Origin: Ashinkailepas kermadecensis
Taxonomy: Eukaryota; Arthropoda; Thecostraca; Neolepadidae
Length of the DNA: 64,000 bases
Assembly (NCBI GenBank): GCA_034440615.1
Contig: JAOTOM010004681.1
Span: forward strand, 288,001 to 352,000
Direction of reading: 5' to 3'
Shown here: positions 33,124 through 43,690 of the stretch, piece by piece
Layout: every line of letters begins with the position of its first letter
Position numbering within the stretch: the stretch's first letter is position 1
Made by a program: the position numbers and the translations under genes
The notes under the pieces: model-generated
Database searches by the model: none
What the model saw: the letters and a program-made list of their open reading frames with translations, nothing else
What the model was told of the DNA's origin: nothing

Positions 33124-33469
33124 AACTGATGTTTTAAAAATGTGTAAATGTATATAGATAGTGCCTATTAATGAGTAACCTATGAACTTGCTGACTGCAT
33201 ACTGATGTATGTCTCTGCTGCCTTTACCAATCAGGGAAATGTTGCTGCCAGAAACCATAAGTGCATTCAAATATCTGAATCACCCACAATACAAAATAAA
33301 AAAGCAAACATGGCAATCAATGATGTTAAAAGGAAGGGAAATGAAGTCAATACAATTTGCATTAAGTGTGCATCTCCACTCAAATTTCACAATTTTAGGA
33401 AACTGATGTACACCATACATATGGTGAACAATAACAGCATTTAGAAAACTTGGGAAAAAATGTTTTATT
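33124..33469. other. Gap after gypsy element
   Basis: AT-rich, nothing recognised. Confidence 0.4.
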
Positions 33470-34420
33470 TCAACAGCCAGTTAGGCTAGATAAGGAAAAG
33501 TGGTTGAATTTTCTTAAGTTGGAAAATTCTGAGGAAAAATAATTTGTTTCAAGTGAGTCAGATTTCATACAAATGCTTACTTTTCAGGTTGAGCAAAATA
33601 ATAACAAAAAGGGGCTTTGAGTTGTTCCATAGCATCAAAAGAAATGTCTAAAAATTGAACAAAAATGCAACATAACCTAACCTATCTTAACCTACCTTTA
33701 GAGAAGACAAATGTAAGGAAATTTTGGTAGTGTTCTTAAAGGGTGTTTTTGATTTCTTGCAATTTGCATTCAGACCACCAAGCGAGCACCAAAAATGGTA
33801 ATATTTACCTTTCGGCCAACACATACTGCCAAGGTTAGTGATTTGGAAAGAGGTGTCGCATACAATGTCGCATATATTTCATGACATGGCCGAAAAATTT
33901 GCTTCGGAGGATTCTGGTTTTCCGGTTAGGTTAGGTTAGGTTAGATTACATTATGCTATCATACATTTTGTATATTATGCTATATTATCTTAGTCTAGGT
34001 TAGGTGGTAATCTTTACCAACACCCGACTCCTGTGACGTCACTTGCCTGACTTCTGTGATGTCACTGTTCCCCACTATACAACTCTTTACAAATCACTAA
34101 CCTTGGCAGTATGTGTCGGCCGAAAGGTAAAGATTACCCCAAAAACGAGTGGTCTCACCTTCCAAATCATGTTCATAAACAGTATTCTGAAGAAAACAAA
34201 ATCCAAAAATTCCCAAAACACCTTTTAACACAAATTTAATGAAATTTATCTTCTAACAATTCTCTAAATTTTCAAAAACCTAACCCAGCCTAATGTAACC
34301 TAACAATGATTTAAGAAAAATAATTGGCTTTTTTAAAGTTTTCTATGAAATTTCAGATTTTCCAACTTAACCCTGAGCTGACCTAACCAAACTTAACCCA
34401 TTTCTGCTTTATGGAGGCAG
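33470..34420. mobile_element. Foldback element with GGTTA repeats
   Basis: Inverted arms: 33,780-33,855 contains TTTACCTTTCGGCC, then ACACATACTGCCAAGGTTAG, and its complement lies at 34,085-34,140. More diverged arm sequence extends out to about 33,480 and 34,410 (AAGTTGGAAAA on both arms). The loop holds four GGTTA units (33,918-33,940) next to the ATTCTGGTTTTCC motif of the 17.8-18.7 kb foldback. It is non-coding. Confidence 0.65.
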
Positions 34421-35505
34421 ATATGCGTTAAAAAAAAAACACTGCTATCACCTTAAACCACAATAATACCCAAATACCTAGGCAACTACCACCCATAACC
34501 AGCATACGGCCCCTTACCGAGACAAAGCACTTGCACAGGACTTCGATACCCGTGACGGGCAGGACCACAGGACCACATTGCACACGCAGTATATACGAGA
34601 CAGTTTCACTTTTCGACCCGACGACTATATGGCCTTGGACCCGACTGCTTTTAGAACCCAATCCCACTGAACCACATGCTCTCAGGGATTTGCCACGTGC
34701 GTCGCGAATCCCGCCCAAAGAATATTGGCAGCATCGCTCATTGTGATGGAGGTTATTCCCATCTTTCCCTTCACCATTTTGGAAGCATTACGTGTTGGCT
34801 ACGGAAAACATATCGGTAGGGAAATCAAAAAACTATTTTGTTTGGTAGTTTTAAATAAGGTCTGATTATCTAAGGCTTTCATTTCAAAGACGCTATATTC
34901 CAATATTTATCAGACATGATTGCAGAATTATGCCACTGAAAACAACCGTCTCCGTCAACATGTGCAGCCGGGGGCGACATCTGCGTATGCATCCGGCGAA
35001 AACTGCAGGCTCGGTCAGAACGACATCTACCATGGGTACTAATACTAACGGGTACAACAGAATCTAGTATGCTTTCTAGTTCCAGCACTCGTGACGTGAG
35101 AAGGAATGTTCGAGATTTTTAGTACAAACTACCAGAATTCTGGTAGGTTCAGTGACGTCACATCAACATGCTAGATTTGTTTTTAAACCTCGGTACATTT
35201 TCATCTGTTGCGCAGCAAAGACAATGTTAATAGAATATGAATATTGTGTGTATTAATTGGCTAGTTAACAAGCGTTTAAGTCGGGTGAGTAATTTCACTT
35301 CTTAGGAAGCAATAACTGGAACAGCGCGCTTCAGCCTGGTGTCGTTCCTGACTGTTAAAGCTGAATCCATAGCTGGATTTATCAAATAAGAACCTAGGTA
35401 GGTACCCACTTAGGTACATAGGCCTAACTTGCCTTATGCGCTGGGGTATTCGAATCTTGGCTGTTCCATGAGACGAAAATACATGTGACAAGTATACCCA
35501 TACCT
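34421..35505. other. Gap with no recognised gene
   Basis: Open frames at 34,428-34,718 (minus) and 34,531-34,746 (plus) overlap each other and show no motif. No repeat partner seen. Confidence 0.4.
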
Positions 35506-35746
35506 GATAATAATATTTCTGGGATGAGCCTTTTTAAAACAATTCGTGAGCTTTCGGAACTCTTGGCAGCTCAGTCGTCAGATGGTATACCTTATAATAT
35601 ATCTATATCTGGATATCTAGCTATATGGTATATCTATGGTATCTGATGGATGGTATATCATTATACCATCTGACGACAGTGCAGCTAAGAGCTCCGAAAG
35701 CTTATGAATTGTTTTTAAAATGGGTCATCCCAGAAATATTATTATC
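35506..35746. mobile_element. Hairpin MITE
   Basis: Long inverted arms of about 85 bp (GATAATAATATTTCTGGG to GTCGTCAGATGGTATA on the left and its near-complement on the right) surround a short TATATC-rich loop. The outermost 18 bases of the arms are perfectly complementary. The right end overlaps the first eight bases of the 262-bp duplication copy B. Confidence 0.8.
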
Positions 35747-36000
35747 ATCCTCAAAACCATTTAATATGTCACTGAAATATTTATACCATGCCTATTTCCC
35801 AGCATATAGAAGCCATGAAATTGCATTAAAAATCAAGCATCTTCAGCATGCTCTTGGCCTTACCATCTTGATCTGCTGTGGCCTGCTCAGCCTCAGCCCC
35901 ATGTCAAGTAAGTAGTAAGGAGATAAAGTAGCGTGAAGACTAGTAAGTGGCAAGGTGGTGCTCAACCAGGTTGTCAAGCTTGTTTCTGTGTAATTATTTT
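35739..36000 (+). repeat. 262-bp dispersed duplication, copy B
   Basis: Identical to 238-499. Here it is flanked by the hairpin MITE on the left and ordinary AT-rich DNA on the right, with no minisatellite. It lies 870 bp upstream of the first coding exon of MRM2. An open frame runs through it here but not in copy A, so it is probably not coding. Confidence 0.9.
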
Positions 36001-36866
36001 ATGCTGAAATTACTGGAGAACTTTGAAGGCAGTATTATGGTGCATTTTGATGGATATATCATTTTCAACCATGCTGATTGTTTTCAAAACAATTGATTTG
36101 TCAGTTTTCACACATAAACATGGCATTTTGTTACCCAAATTCACATGCATTAAAGTATCATTCTAACATTGTCAGATCGCAGACTGAAGCATGGCAGTCA
36201 GATTGGTGAGGCACACTACATACACCAGGACCAGCTGATGCAAATAGGCATAGGGAGAAAAGACACACTGGGTGCACCAACCCTTGAGAAAAATGGCAGC
36301 ATCAGTGCCATGCAACGACGGCCCCGGACGCCGACATTGCGGGCCAGTATCATGCAAGGGGCGACAGACAATCGCTGCACTGGCGGCGGCTGACCCCGGC
36401 CAGTGACTTCTGCCGACCGGCCACTACTTCAAAATCGCTAGCACTGTTCGTAGTTGGTCTGAAGTCTATGACCAGGTTCTTTACCAGTGAATGTTTCCCT
36501 ACAATGGTCCAGAAAGCATTTGTTTTGACCATGGTGAAAGAGTGCAGTACATCCATCACAAGTTCAACCTGTATGGTGTGAACTGATCCTTACACAATGT
36601 CAGTTTTTTATCACTGGTACTCGTAAGTTTTGTACCTTTACAACAAAGTAGCTCTAGCTTTAGAATGGAATGAGTTAGAGCCAGCATAAGCCACCATATG
36701 TCTGAAGCTAGTTTTGGACAGACAGTTTAAGCGATGGTGTAAGCTGCTTGTTTGCTTGTTAACCTGGTTAGGAACTTATGGTTCAAGCTGTTTAAGAACT
36801 TGCAAGCCATGATTTGCATGGCATAGTTATTGATTCATAATCAATCTGTGATATTTTCCAGATGCC

Positions 36867-37030
36867 ATGAATCCTGTTTTAACCTGTGGACCCAGGTGCT
36901 TCGGGACTTCAACAAATTTCTTGAAGAAGATTCCAGACAAGATGAAGGGCAGAAGCACAAGCTCTCAGGGGTGGCTCATTCGACAAATGAATGATCCCTA
37001 TGTGAAAAAGGCCAAGCTCGAAAACTACAG
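36867..37030 (+). CDS. MRM2: MRM2 coding exon 1
   Basis: It follows an acceptor TATTTTCCAG (ending 36,861), so a non-coding exon lies upstream. Two ATGs are close: 36,862 is out of frame and 36,867 opens the frame that reaches the conserved block, so 36,867 is chosen; the first could lower initiation. It ends after two bases of an Arg codon before GTAATA. Confidence 0.85.
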
Positions 37031-40000
37031 GTAATATCGTGATATGAATTGTCTGTAGCACTCTACTGCCATCTTGTGTACAGTTAGTAAGTTGACTGAA
37101 TGTGTTAGTTGAACTTGATAATCCTGAATTCAGTTGACACGGCTTCGTTTATCAGCTGGATGTATTGTGCTCGTTCATTTAAAGCGTGCAAGGCGTTACT
37201 GTGTTTCGCAAATCGGGATATGCGGATCGCTTTACGGTATATTTCGCCATGTTGCAGATAGTTGTTGGCAATGATATGAAGGCCCGCCGGTTTGTTGTGG
37301 AATTGACGGCGATTTCGTTAATATGTAGAGGTGCATGAGTCAGAAAGATTGCCTTCGTGTTCACTGGGTTCACCTTATTTTCAGGCAGTAATTTCAACTT
37401 CGATAACAGTACCAAAGAGATTAGATTTTGCGTTGCCGATACGATTTAAGACCTGGCTTGGTTTCACCTTGTTTTGTTTGAGTTGCCAGGGTTTCGGTAC
37501 TGATAATTGGCCCGTACGTGTGCAAGTGCTGTGCTGGTGTTGGAAGTGGTGCTGTAGTTGTGGAAGTGGGTCATGTGTTGGGCTCTGGGGTGCGTTGTGT
37601 TGTGGTCAGCCCTGTAGTGGTGTGTGCGTTGGTATGTGTGGGGTATACGATGTTAGTGATGTGGATACATGGAAGTGTTTTGCTGTGAGGCGCGACCATC
37701 GTGCGCGCGTTTAGTTCTTCGTCGCACCGTTTTGGGTCAGCGGTCTAGTAGCCGTACAGTCCACCGTGTGTTATCCGGGACATGATTGGCATTACGTGGC
37801 ACGTGTTGAGCCTGCGTCCGTGGCTGGCCCGGCCGTCCGCCGCGTGTGTGGCCGTGGCGGGAAGTGGCCGTCGCGGGAATTGACCGTGGCGGGAAGTGGC
37901 CGGGCGGGGGAAGTGGCCGCGTGTGTGGCTGTGGCGGGAAGTGGCCGAGGGTGTAGCGGCCGTAGCCCAAGCTGACCTCGTGGCGGGTCTGGCCGTCCGC
38001 CGTGTGTTTGGCTGTGACGGTGAGTGACCGTGGCGGGAAGTGGCCGTGAGTGCAGCTGACCGCGTGCCGGCGCCGTGCCGACAGGGCGCGGTCGGCCTAC
38101 AAGCTGCTGGAGCTGCAGGCGCGCCTGACGCTGATGTCGCCCGGACACGTGGTGGTCGAGTGTGGAGCCGCGCCCGGCGCCTGGTCACAGGTGGCGCTGC
38201 GGGCCGTCAACGCAGACGCGCGCGGTGAGACCGCTCGCGGTGGCTACCTCTGGGTTGGGAGACGATGGACTGACGACATCCATCCCATTTATGTTCGTTA
38301 TCATATCCTTAAGGCTTGGTTTCGTTGTGACATAGCATGTTTACACCGTTCATAAATAACCGGTTTAATTGAGCAAAGCCCGGATTAGAATCAACCCAAA
38401 ACATAGCACGCCTTGTGAGATCGATACCGCAGCACTAGCACAGCACTAATGGTAAGCAAAAGACGTTAACCGAAAGCAAATGTCTCAAGTGGTCCAGTAT
38501 GTGGTGTTGAGATGGTTCTGCTCTGGACTTTGATGTGCTCCCGTAATGAGCTGTTGTCTGCACGTATTGGACTGTTGTGCTGCCATATCAAGCTGATGTT
38601 TCCACGTATTGGACTGGTGTGCTCCCGTGTCGAGCTGATGTCTCCACATACTAGATCGCTGCCTCCTCAGATATCGATGCCCGGTCCGTGTAGTCCGCCA
38701 GCGTGTTCGATGTCTGCTGACGCAGCTGACGTGCGCAGACGCCGCGCTGCCGGTGGGCCACGTGATTGGCGTGGACCTGCTGACGGTGCGGCCGCTGCCG
38801 CCGGCCGTCCACCTGCAGGGCGACTTCACCAGCGCCGAGACGCAGCGCCGTCTGGTGGCGCTGCTGCCGGCCGCGCCGCACCTCGTGCTCAGCGACATGG
38901 CGCCCGCCGCCAGCGGCGTGCGCCAGCTTGACCACGAGCGCATCGTAGCGCTGTGCGTCAGCGTGGCGCGCTTCGGCGTGCGCCAGCTGGCGCCCGGCGG
39001 CAGCCTGCTGATGAAGCTGTGGGCTGGCGCCGGGGAGGTACGAATCGCGGGGCGACGCATGCGCGCACACGTATAATACCAGGGCTGGCAAGGGTCCGCT
39101 GTGTCAAAGGTGCCATGCTGCACTGTCGGTGCGGCACGTACTGATTGCCTGCAGCCGACTTACCCGTGAGCGAAGGCGCCATTTTGGACGTGCTTCTCTC
39201 TCCCTTAGGGAGGGAGGTAGTAAGGGACGAGTCTCCCACTGTTCAATCGGGGCGGCTTTTTGCTTCCTATCAGAAATAAAGTTGTATGTGATGTATGCCC
39301 CTCGTTAACTCGTTTTTACACCTGACAAAATGATCGTAGCACAGCATGATGTCACACGTACGTCGACCCCTTCTCATGCAGTTGTCTCGTCGACTGACTT
39401 TCGTGTTCATGCCATTGTTTGACTTGGGCGCTGCATGACTGACGCAGTCGATGCGCCCATAAACTCCAACAACCAACCAACCAACCATTGTTTGACTGAC
39501 GACGTTATGGTCGCTGCATGACCGACGCAGTCGATGCGCCCCTAAACTCCAATAACCAACCAAGGTGTACACATTAACTGGTTAATACCAGGGACCTGAC
39601 AAAAACATTCACATCGACATTGTGCTGGAGACCATGTCAGGTTTGTGATTCTTGACCAGGGGTTATTCGGGTCTAAGAGATGTAGGCTCATCGTGATTCA
39701 CTGCGTAGTTGCTTGCACAGTTGCTGACGGTGCATTGCTCTTACCGGTTAATTCTACTGGCATGGCGAAAACTAGTTTTCGCGAGTGTTTTACCGGCTCC
39801 GCGGAATCACGCCAACACTCGGGCCACCTCGTGTCCCGCACACCCCGTAATTGGCATGTATGATCCCATGATCCCCTGCCACTGTGATTGGCATGTGCGA
39901 TCCCATGATCTCCCGCCACTGTGATTGGCGTCCGAAAGGCCATGGCACATGACAGTGTACCGGACTGTCACGCGCAGCGTCCCGTCGGCCGTGACTGTGA

Positions 40001-42913
40001 CGATCAGGCCAGTCGCTACCTGTGCGGGTGGTGTCGTGCTGTCTCGCCGCATGGTGTGGAGCGGTGCTCACGGTACGGTCGAGAGGAGTTAGATGGCGAT
40101 GATGGGTGTTAGTGGTGGTGAGATTGGTATGTACGAGATTCGTACAGTGGTGATGAGAGGGCTTTTTAGATATATGCTATATTAATGGTGAGATGGCCAT
40201 AAGTGATGATAAATAATGCGGTATCAATACAAATATGCACACTGTGACGAGGTGTGTATGATTGATTGGATACGGTGCATTCGTGGTGGCGTGTGAGCAT
40301 GTGTAGAACTTGCCATACATTTGCTCCCCGCCCCAGGTTTTCCATCTATATAACCGTTATAACACTGGGAGAATACTCAGTGAAATCGAATTTGAAAGTG
40401 CTTGAGCCCCTCCCCCACTCCAATAATTTTGCCAAGTTTGCCCCCATGTTCACAGGTGTGATCTGGTCTGTTACGGTGCATTAGTGGTGAACTGGGTATT
40501 CATATTCATGAAATGCGCATCGGCGAATTGTTGCAACGTGGTGCATTGTTTATATGGTGGACGCGGTTGGTGAGATGTGGTGCATTGTTTATATGGTGGA
40601 CGCGGTTGGTGAGATGTGGTGCATTGGTTGTGTGGTGTACGTGGGTGGTGGGATGTGGTGCATTGTTTATATGGTGGACGCGGTTGGTGAGATGTGGTGC
40701 ATTGGTTGTGTGGTGTACGTGGGTGGTGGGATGTGGTGCATTGGTTGTGTGGTGTACGTGGGTGGTGAGATGTGGTGCATTGGTTGTGTGGTGTACGTGG
40801 TTGGTGAGATGTGGTGCATTGTTTATGTGATGTACGTGGTTGGTGAGGTATGGCGCATTAACAATATGTTGTGTGCGATTGGTGAGATACAGTGCATTGC
40901 TGATACGGCGCTTCACAGGACACAGTAGGATGTGCATATGCAGATATGCAACAAGGTGTCGTGTGGTTGATATGGTGAGTGTGATTGGTGATATGCGGTG
41001 CGTTACTGATGTGGTGTATATGGTTAGATGCAGCGCGTTACAGTCCATACAGCGGTGTAGTGATATGGTGAGTGTGATTGGTGATATGCGCTGCGTTACT
41101 GATGTGGTGTATATGGTTAGATGCAGCGCGTTACAGTCCATACAGCGGTGTAGTGATATGGTGTGATTGGTGATATGCGGTGCGTTACTGATGTGGTGTA
41201 TATGTTTAAATGAGGCCCTTTAAACTCCAAAAAAGGGTTTAGTGATATGGTGAGTGTGATTGGTGATATGCGGTGCGTTACTGATGTGGTGTATATGGTT
41301 AGATGCAGCGCGTTACAGTCCATACAGCGGTGTAGTGATATGGTGAGTGTGATTGGTGATATGCGGTGCGTTACTGATGTGGTGTATATGGTTAGATGCA
41401 GCGCGTTACAGTCCATACAGCGGTGTAGTGATATGGTGAGTGTGATTGGTGATATGCGGTGCGTTACTGACGTGGTGTGTATGGTTAGATGCAGCGCGTT
41501 ACAGTCCATACAGCGGTGTAGTGATATGGTGAGTGTGATTGGTGATATGCGGTGCGTTACTGACGTGGCGTATATGGTTAGATGCAGCGCGTTACAGTCC
41601 ATACAGCGGTGTAGTGATATGGTGAGTGTGATTGGTGATATGCGGTGCGTTACTGACGTGGCGTATATGGTTAGATGCAGCGCGTTACAGTCCATACAGC
41701 GGTGTAGTGATATGGTGAGTGTGATTGATGATATGCGGTGCGTTACTGATGTGGTGTATATGGTTAGATGCAGCGCGTTACAGTCCATACAGCGGTGTAG
41801 TGATATGGTGAGTGTGATTGGTGATATGCGGTGCGTTACTGATGTGGTGTATATGGTTAGATGCAGCGCGTTACAGTCCATACAGCGGTGTAGTGATATG
41901 GTGAGTGTGATTGGTGATATGCGGTGCGTTACTGACGTGGCGTATATGGTTAGATGCAGCGCGTTACAGTCCATACAGCGGTGTAGTGATATGGTGAGTG
42001 TGATTGATGATATGCGGTGCGTTACTGATGGTTATGGTTAGATGGGTTAATAAAGGGTGGGTGGGTTGATATGTGGTGTATATGGTTAGATGCAGCGCGT
42101 TACAGTCCATACAGCGGTGTAGTGATATGGTGAGTGTGATTGGTGATATGCGGTGCGTTACTGATGTGGTGTATATGGTTAGATGCAGCGCGTTACAGTC
42201 CATACAGCGGTGTAGTGATATGGTGAGTGTGATTGGTGATATGCGGTGCGTTACTGATGTGGTGTATATGGTTAGATGCAGCGCGTTACAGTCCATACAG
42301 CGGTGTAGTGATATGGTGAGTGTGATTGGTGATATGCGGTGCGTTACTGATGTGGTGTATATGGTTAGATGCAGCGCGTTACAGTCCATACAGCGGTGTA
42401 GTGATATGGTGAGTGTGATTGGTGATATGCGGTGCGTTACTGACGTGGCGTATATGGTTAGATGCAGCGCGTTACAGTCCATACAGCGGTGTAGTGATAT
42501 GGTGAGTGTGATTGGTGATATGCGGTGCGTTACTGATGTGGTGTATATGGTTAGATGCAGCGCGTTACAGTCCATACAGCGGTGTAGTGATATGGCATGT
42601 GGTCGGGCGTCAGCATTGAGTCAACTGTGCGACGTTTCAGGCTGGGCTGCGGCAGAGTTTGGCGCCATTTTTCGGCGCGGTCCGTCTGCTGCGTCCGTCG
42701 GCGTGTCGAAGCGATTCCTCCGAACTCTACCTGGCCGCCACCGGCTTCGTGGGCGCCTCTCTGAGGTCTGTCGAGACCTCGTCCTCCGCGGAGGCTGTGG
42801 GGGCGGCCGAAACCGCAGAGCCGAGGGCGAGGACGACCGAAGACGAGGAGCGAGTAGGCGGAGCCGCACAACTCGAAGCGAGGACCGCCGACAGTCGAGA
42901 GCGTGGTCTGTAG
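36867..42913 (+). CDS. MRM2: Mitochondrial rRNA 2'-O-ribose methyltransferase 2 (four exons)
   Basis: Exons 36,867-37,030, 38,085-38,224, 38,739-39,037 and 42,641-42,913 give an 876-bp coding sequence (291 residues plus stop). The protein belongs to the RrmJ/FtsJ family. By homology to MRM2 it transfers a methyl group from SAM to a ribose of the large mitochondrial rRNA in the peptidyl-transferase loop, in the matrix. Visible features are a basic N-terminus suited to import, GWLIRQMNDPYVKKAKLENY, the SAM motif CGAAPGAWSQ (81-90), acidic D114 in GVDLL, and the K61-D154-K194-E229 tetrad (YKLLE, SDMAP, LMKLW, SSELYL). All intron phases are consistent and no stops or shifts occur, so it appears functional. 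The C-terminus runs about 50 residues beyond the human protein and is Ala/Glu/Arg-rich. Exons are GC-rich, introns repeat-filled. Confidence 0.92.
37031..38084 (+). other. MRM2 intron 1 with GC-rich tandem repeats
   Basis: The 3' half (about 37,851-38,060) is a run of short degenerate repeats around GTGGCGGGAAGTGGCCG. The same GC-rich stretch gives long but repetitive frames on both strands. A minus-strand frame at 37,415-37,179 (KVNPVNTKAIFLTHAPLH) is weakly reminiscent of a reverse transcriptase but was not accepted. The acceptor is GTGCCGACAG. Confidence 0.7.
38085..38224 (+). CDS. MRM2: MRM2 coding exon 2
   Basis: It encodes ARSAYKLLELQARLTLMSPG with the first catalytic Lys and then the SAM-binding CGAAPGAW. 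The donor is GTGAGA. It enters in phase 2 and leaves in phase 1. Confidence 0.92.
38225..38738 (+). other. MRM2 intron 2
   Basis: It contains short degenerate repeats around CGTATTGGACTG(T/G)TGTGCT(G/C)CC (about 38,545-38,650). No gene is seen. Confidence 0.6.
38739..39037 (+). CDS. MRM2: MRM2 coding exon 3
   Basis: It starts after GTGCGCAG and encodes GHVIGVDLL, HLVLSDMAP and GGSLLMKLWAGAG, with the second and third tetrad residues. It ends on a codon border before GTACGA. Very GC-rich, with no stops in the coding frame. Confidence 0.92.
40539..40900. repeat. 39-bp minisatellite in MRM2 intron 3
   Basis: About nine copies of a 39-bp unit built on GTGGTGCATTG(T/G)TT(A/G)T(A/G)TGGTG and TTGGTGAGAT, degenerating to the right. 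Open frames through it are artefacts. Confidence 0.9.
40967..42597. repeat. 93-bp minisatellite in MRM2 intron 3
   Basis: About 17 copies of a 93-bp unit (GTGATATGGTGAGTGTGATT, then GCGGTGCGTTACTGATGTGG and ATGCAGCGCGTTACAGTCCA). It is interrupted once near 41,200-41,240 and once near 42,025-42,075. Unit variants (TGATGTGGTG against TGACGTGGCG) alternate, indicating recent exchange. The unit shares words with the 39-bp array. Long frames on both strands are by-products of the 31-codon period. Each unit also holds GGTGAGTGT, a good splice-donor match. Confidence 0.97.
42641..42913 (+). CDS. MRM2: MRM2 coding exon 4
   Basis: Phase-0 start AGLRQSLAPFFGAVRLLRPS, then SSELYLAATGFVG with the last tetrad Glu, the normal C-terminal end of the family. 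About 50 further residues (SVETSSSAEAVGAAETAEP and on) precede TAG 42,911 and have no counterpart I know. Confidence 0.88.
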   Translation, partial: AGLRQSLAPFFGAVRLLRPSACRSDSSELYLAATGFVGASLRSVETSSSAEAVGAAETAEPRARTTEDEERVGGAAQLEARTADSRERGL

Positions 42914-42964
42914 AACAGAGCGAGGTCAGAGGTCGTGACGCGGTCAGACGAGCGGCGCGGCCCC

Positions 42965-43110
42965 GTGGCGTCAGCTGCTGACGTGCGAGAACTGCACCCG
43001 GTGTTGACGTCAGCTGGTGATGTATGAGAGCTGGGCACGGTGGTGACGTCAGCTGCTGAAGTGCGAGACCTGGGCAATGGTGGTGACGTCAGCTATGTTA
43101 GTGACGTCAA
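42965..43110. promoter_or_regulatory. Cluster of four palindromic CRE sites
   Basis: TGACGTCA occurs at 43,005, 43,044, 43,084 and 43,102 within diverged repeats of about 40 bp (also containing CAGCTG E-boxes). It lies just downstream of MRM2. It may be a repeat-derived array or a CREB/ATF-responsive region of a neighbouring gene; function is inferred. Confidence 0.5.
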
Positions 43111-43414
43111 CCGTGGTGTAGCGAACAGTGGCGGCGGTGTGCTGCTGACCGCCACGGCTGCCTTGTACAGGATGTGCTTGTGCTGTGCTGTGATATCAGC
43201 TGGTAGTCCGCTGTTTCTCCGTACAATGTCAGCAACGTCGCTGAAGTGTGCAGAATCCATGGGAATATTTGCGCCCGTTTTCGTGTGTGTTATCATAGTT
43301 ACTCTGCTATCCACCGGTCCAGGTAGCGGTTAAGGAATGTCGCAGGAACGCACCCCATGGACAGTATGTCCCCGGCGCACACCCCTGGGCAGAATGTCCT
43401 CGGGGCACGCCCCT

Positions 43415-43690
43415 GACCCCGCAGTGTGGTCAGCCTCGTTACTCGGCTGGCCAGGGAATTGGCGCTCCCTCGGGGTAACACAGCCGCAACGATAAGGGGT
43501 GTGGAAACACGTAGTTGTTTCCGGGGACACACGTATTTTCCGCCGTCCATCCCTCTCTTCAAATTCCAGTATCCACCCCGTGCCAGCGACCCTTTGTATG
43601 TCTCATCCAACCCTGCAACACCAACCCCTACCTTATCACGAGCAGGTAGACCAGCTTCCCCTGGTCTACCCGTACGCTCAGTTGTATCGG
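43415..43690 (+). repeat. Non-LTR retrotransposon 5' region, copy 1
   Basis: It matches 60,950-61,230 over a CTCGGCTGGC, CGCTCCCTCGGG and GATAAGGGGTGTGGAAACAC backbone. Each copy is followed by an ATG near the end and in one case by ORF1-like coding sequence, so this is probably the 5' untranslated region of one non-LTR family. Confidence 0.6.

Larger units (their letters stand above)
39038..42640 (+). other. MRM2 intron 3, 3.6 kb, repeat-filled
   Basis: In order it has a two-copy 74-bp tandem duplication around GACGCAGTCGATGCGCCC (39,410-39,563), a two- to three-copy 41-bp repeat around GCCACTGTGATTGGC (39,845-39,930), the 39-bp array and the 93-bp array. About 46 bp of non-repeat sequence remain between the last array and the acceptor GCGACGTTTCAG. 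Confidence 0.85.

Noticed and set aside
35625..35915. Open frame through copy B of the 262-bp repeat
   Set aside because: The frame is not kept in copy A and starts inside a hairpin MITE.
37179..37415. Minus-strand frame resembling a reverse transcriptase piece
   Set aside because: Only one loose motif and no neighbouring domains; inside MRM2 intron 1.
40506..42575. Frames of 200-300 residues on both strands in MRM2 intron 3
   Set aside because: Produced by tandem units with a length divisible by three; they lie in an intron and repeat one peptide.
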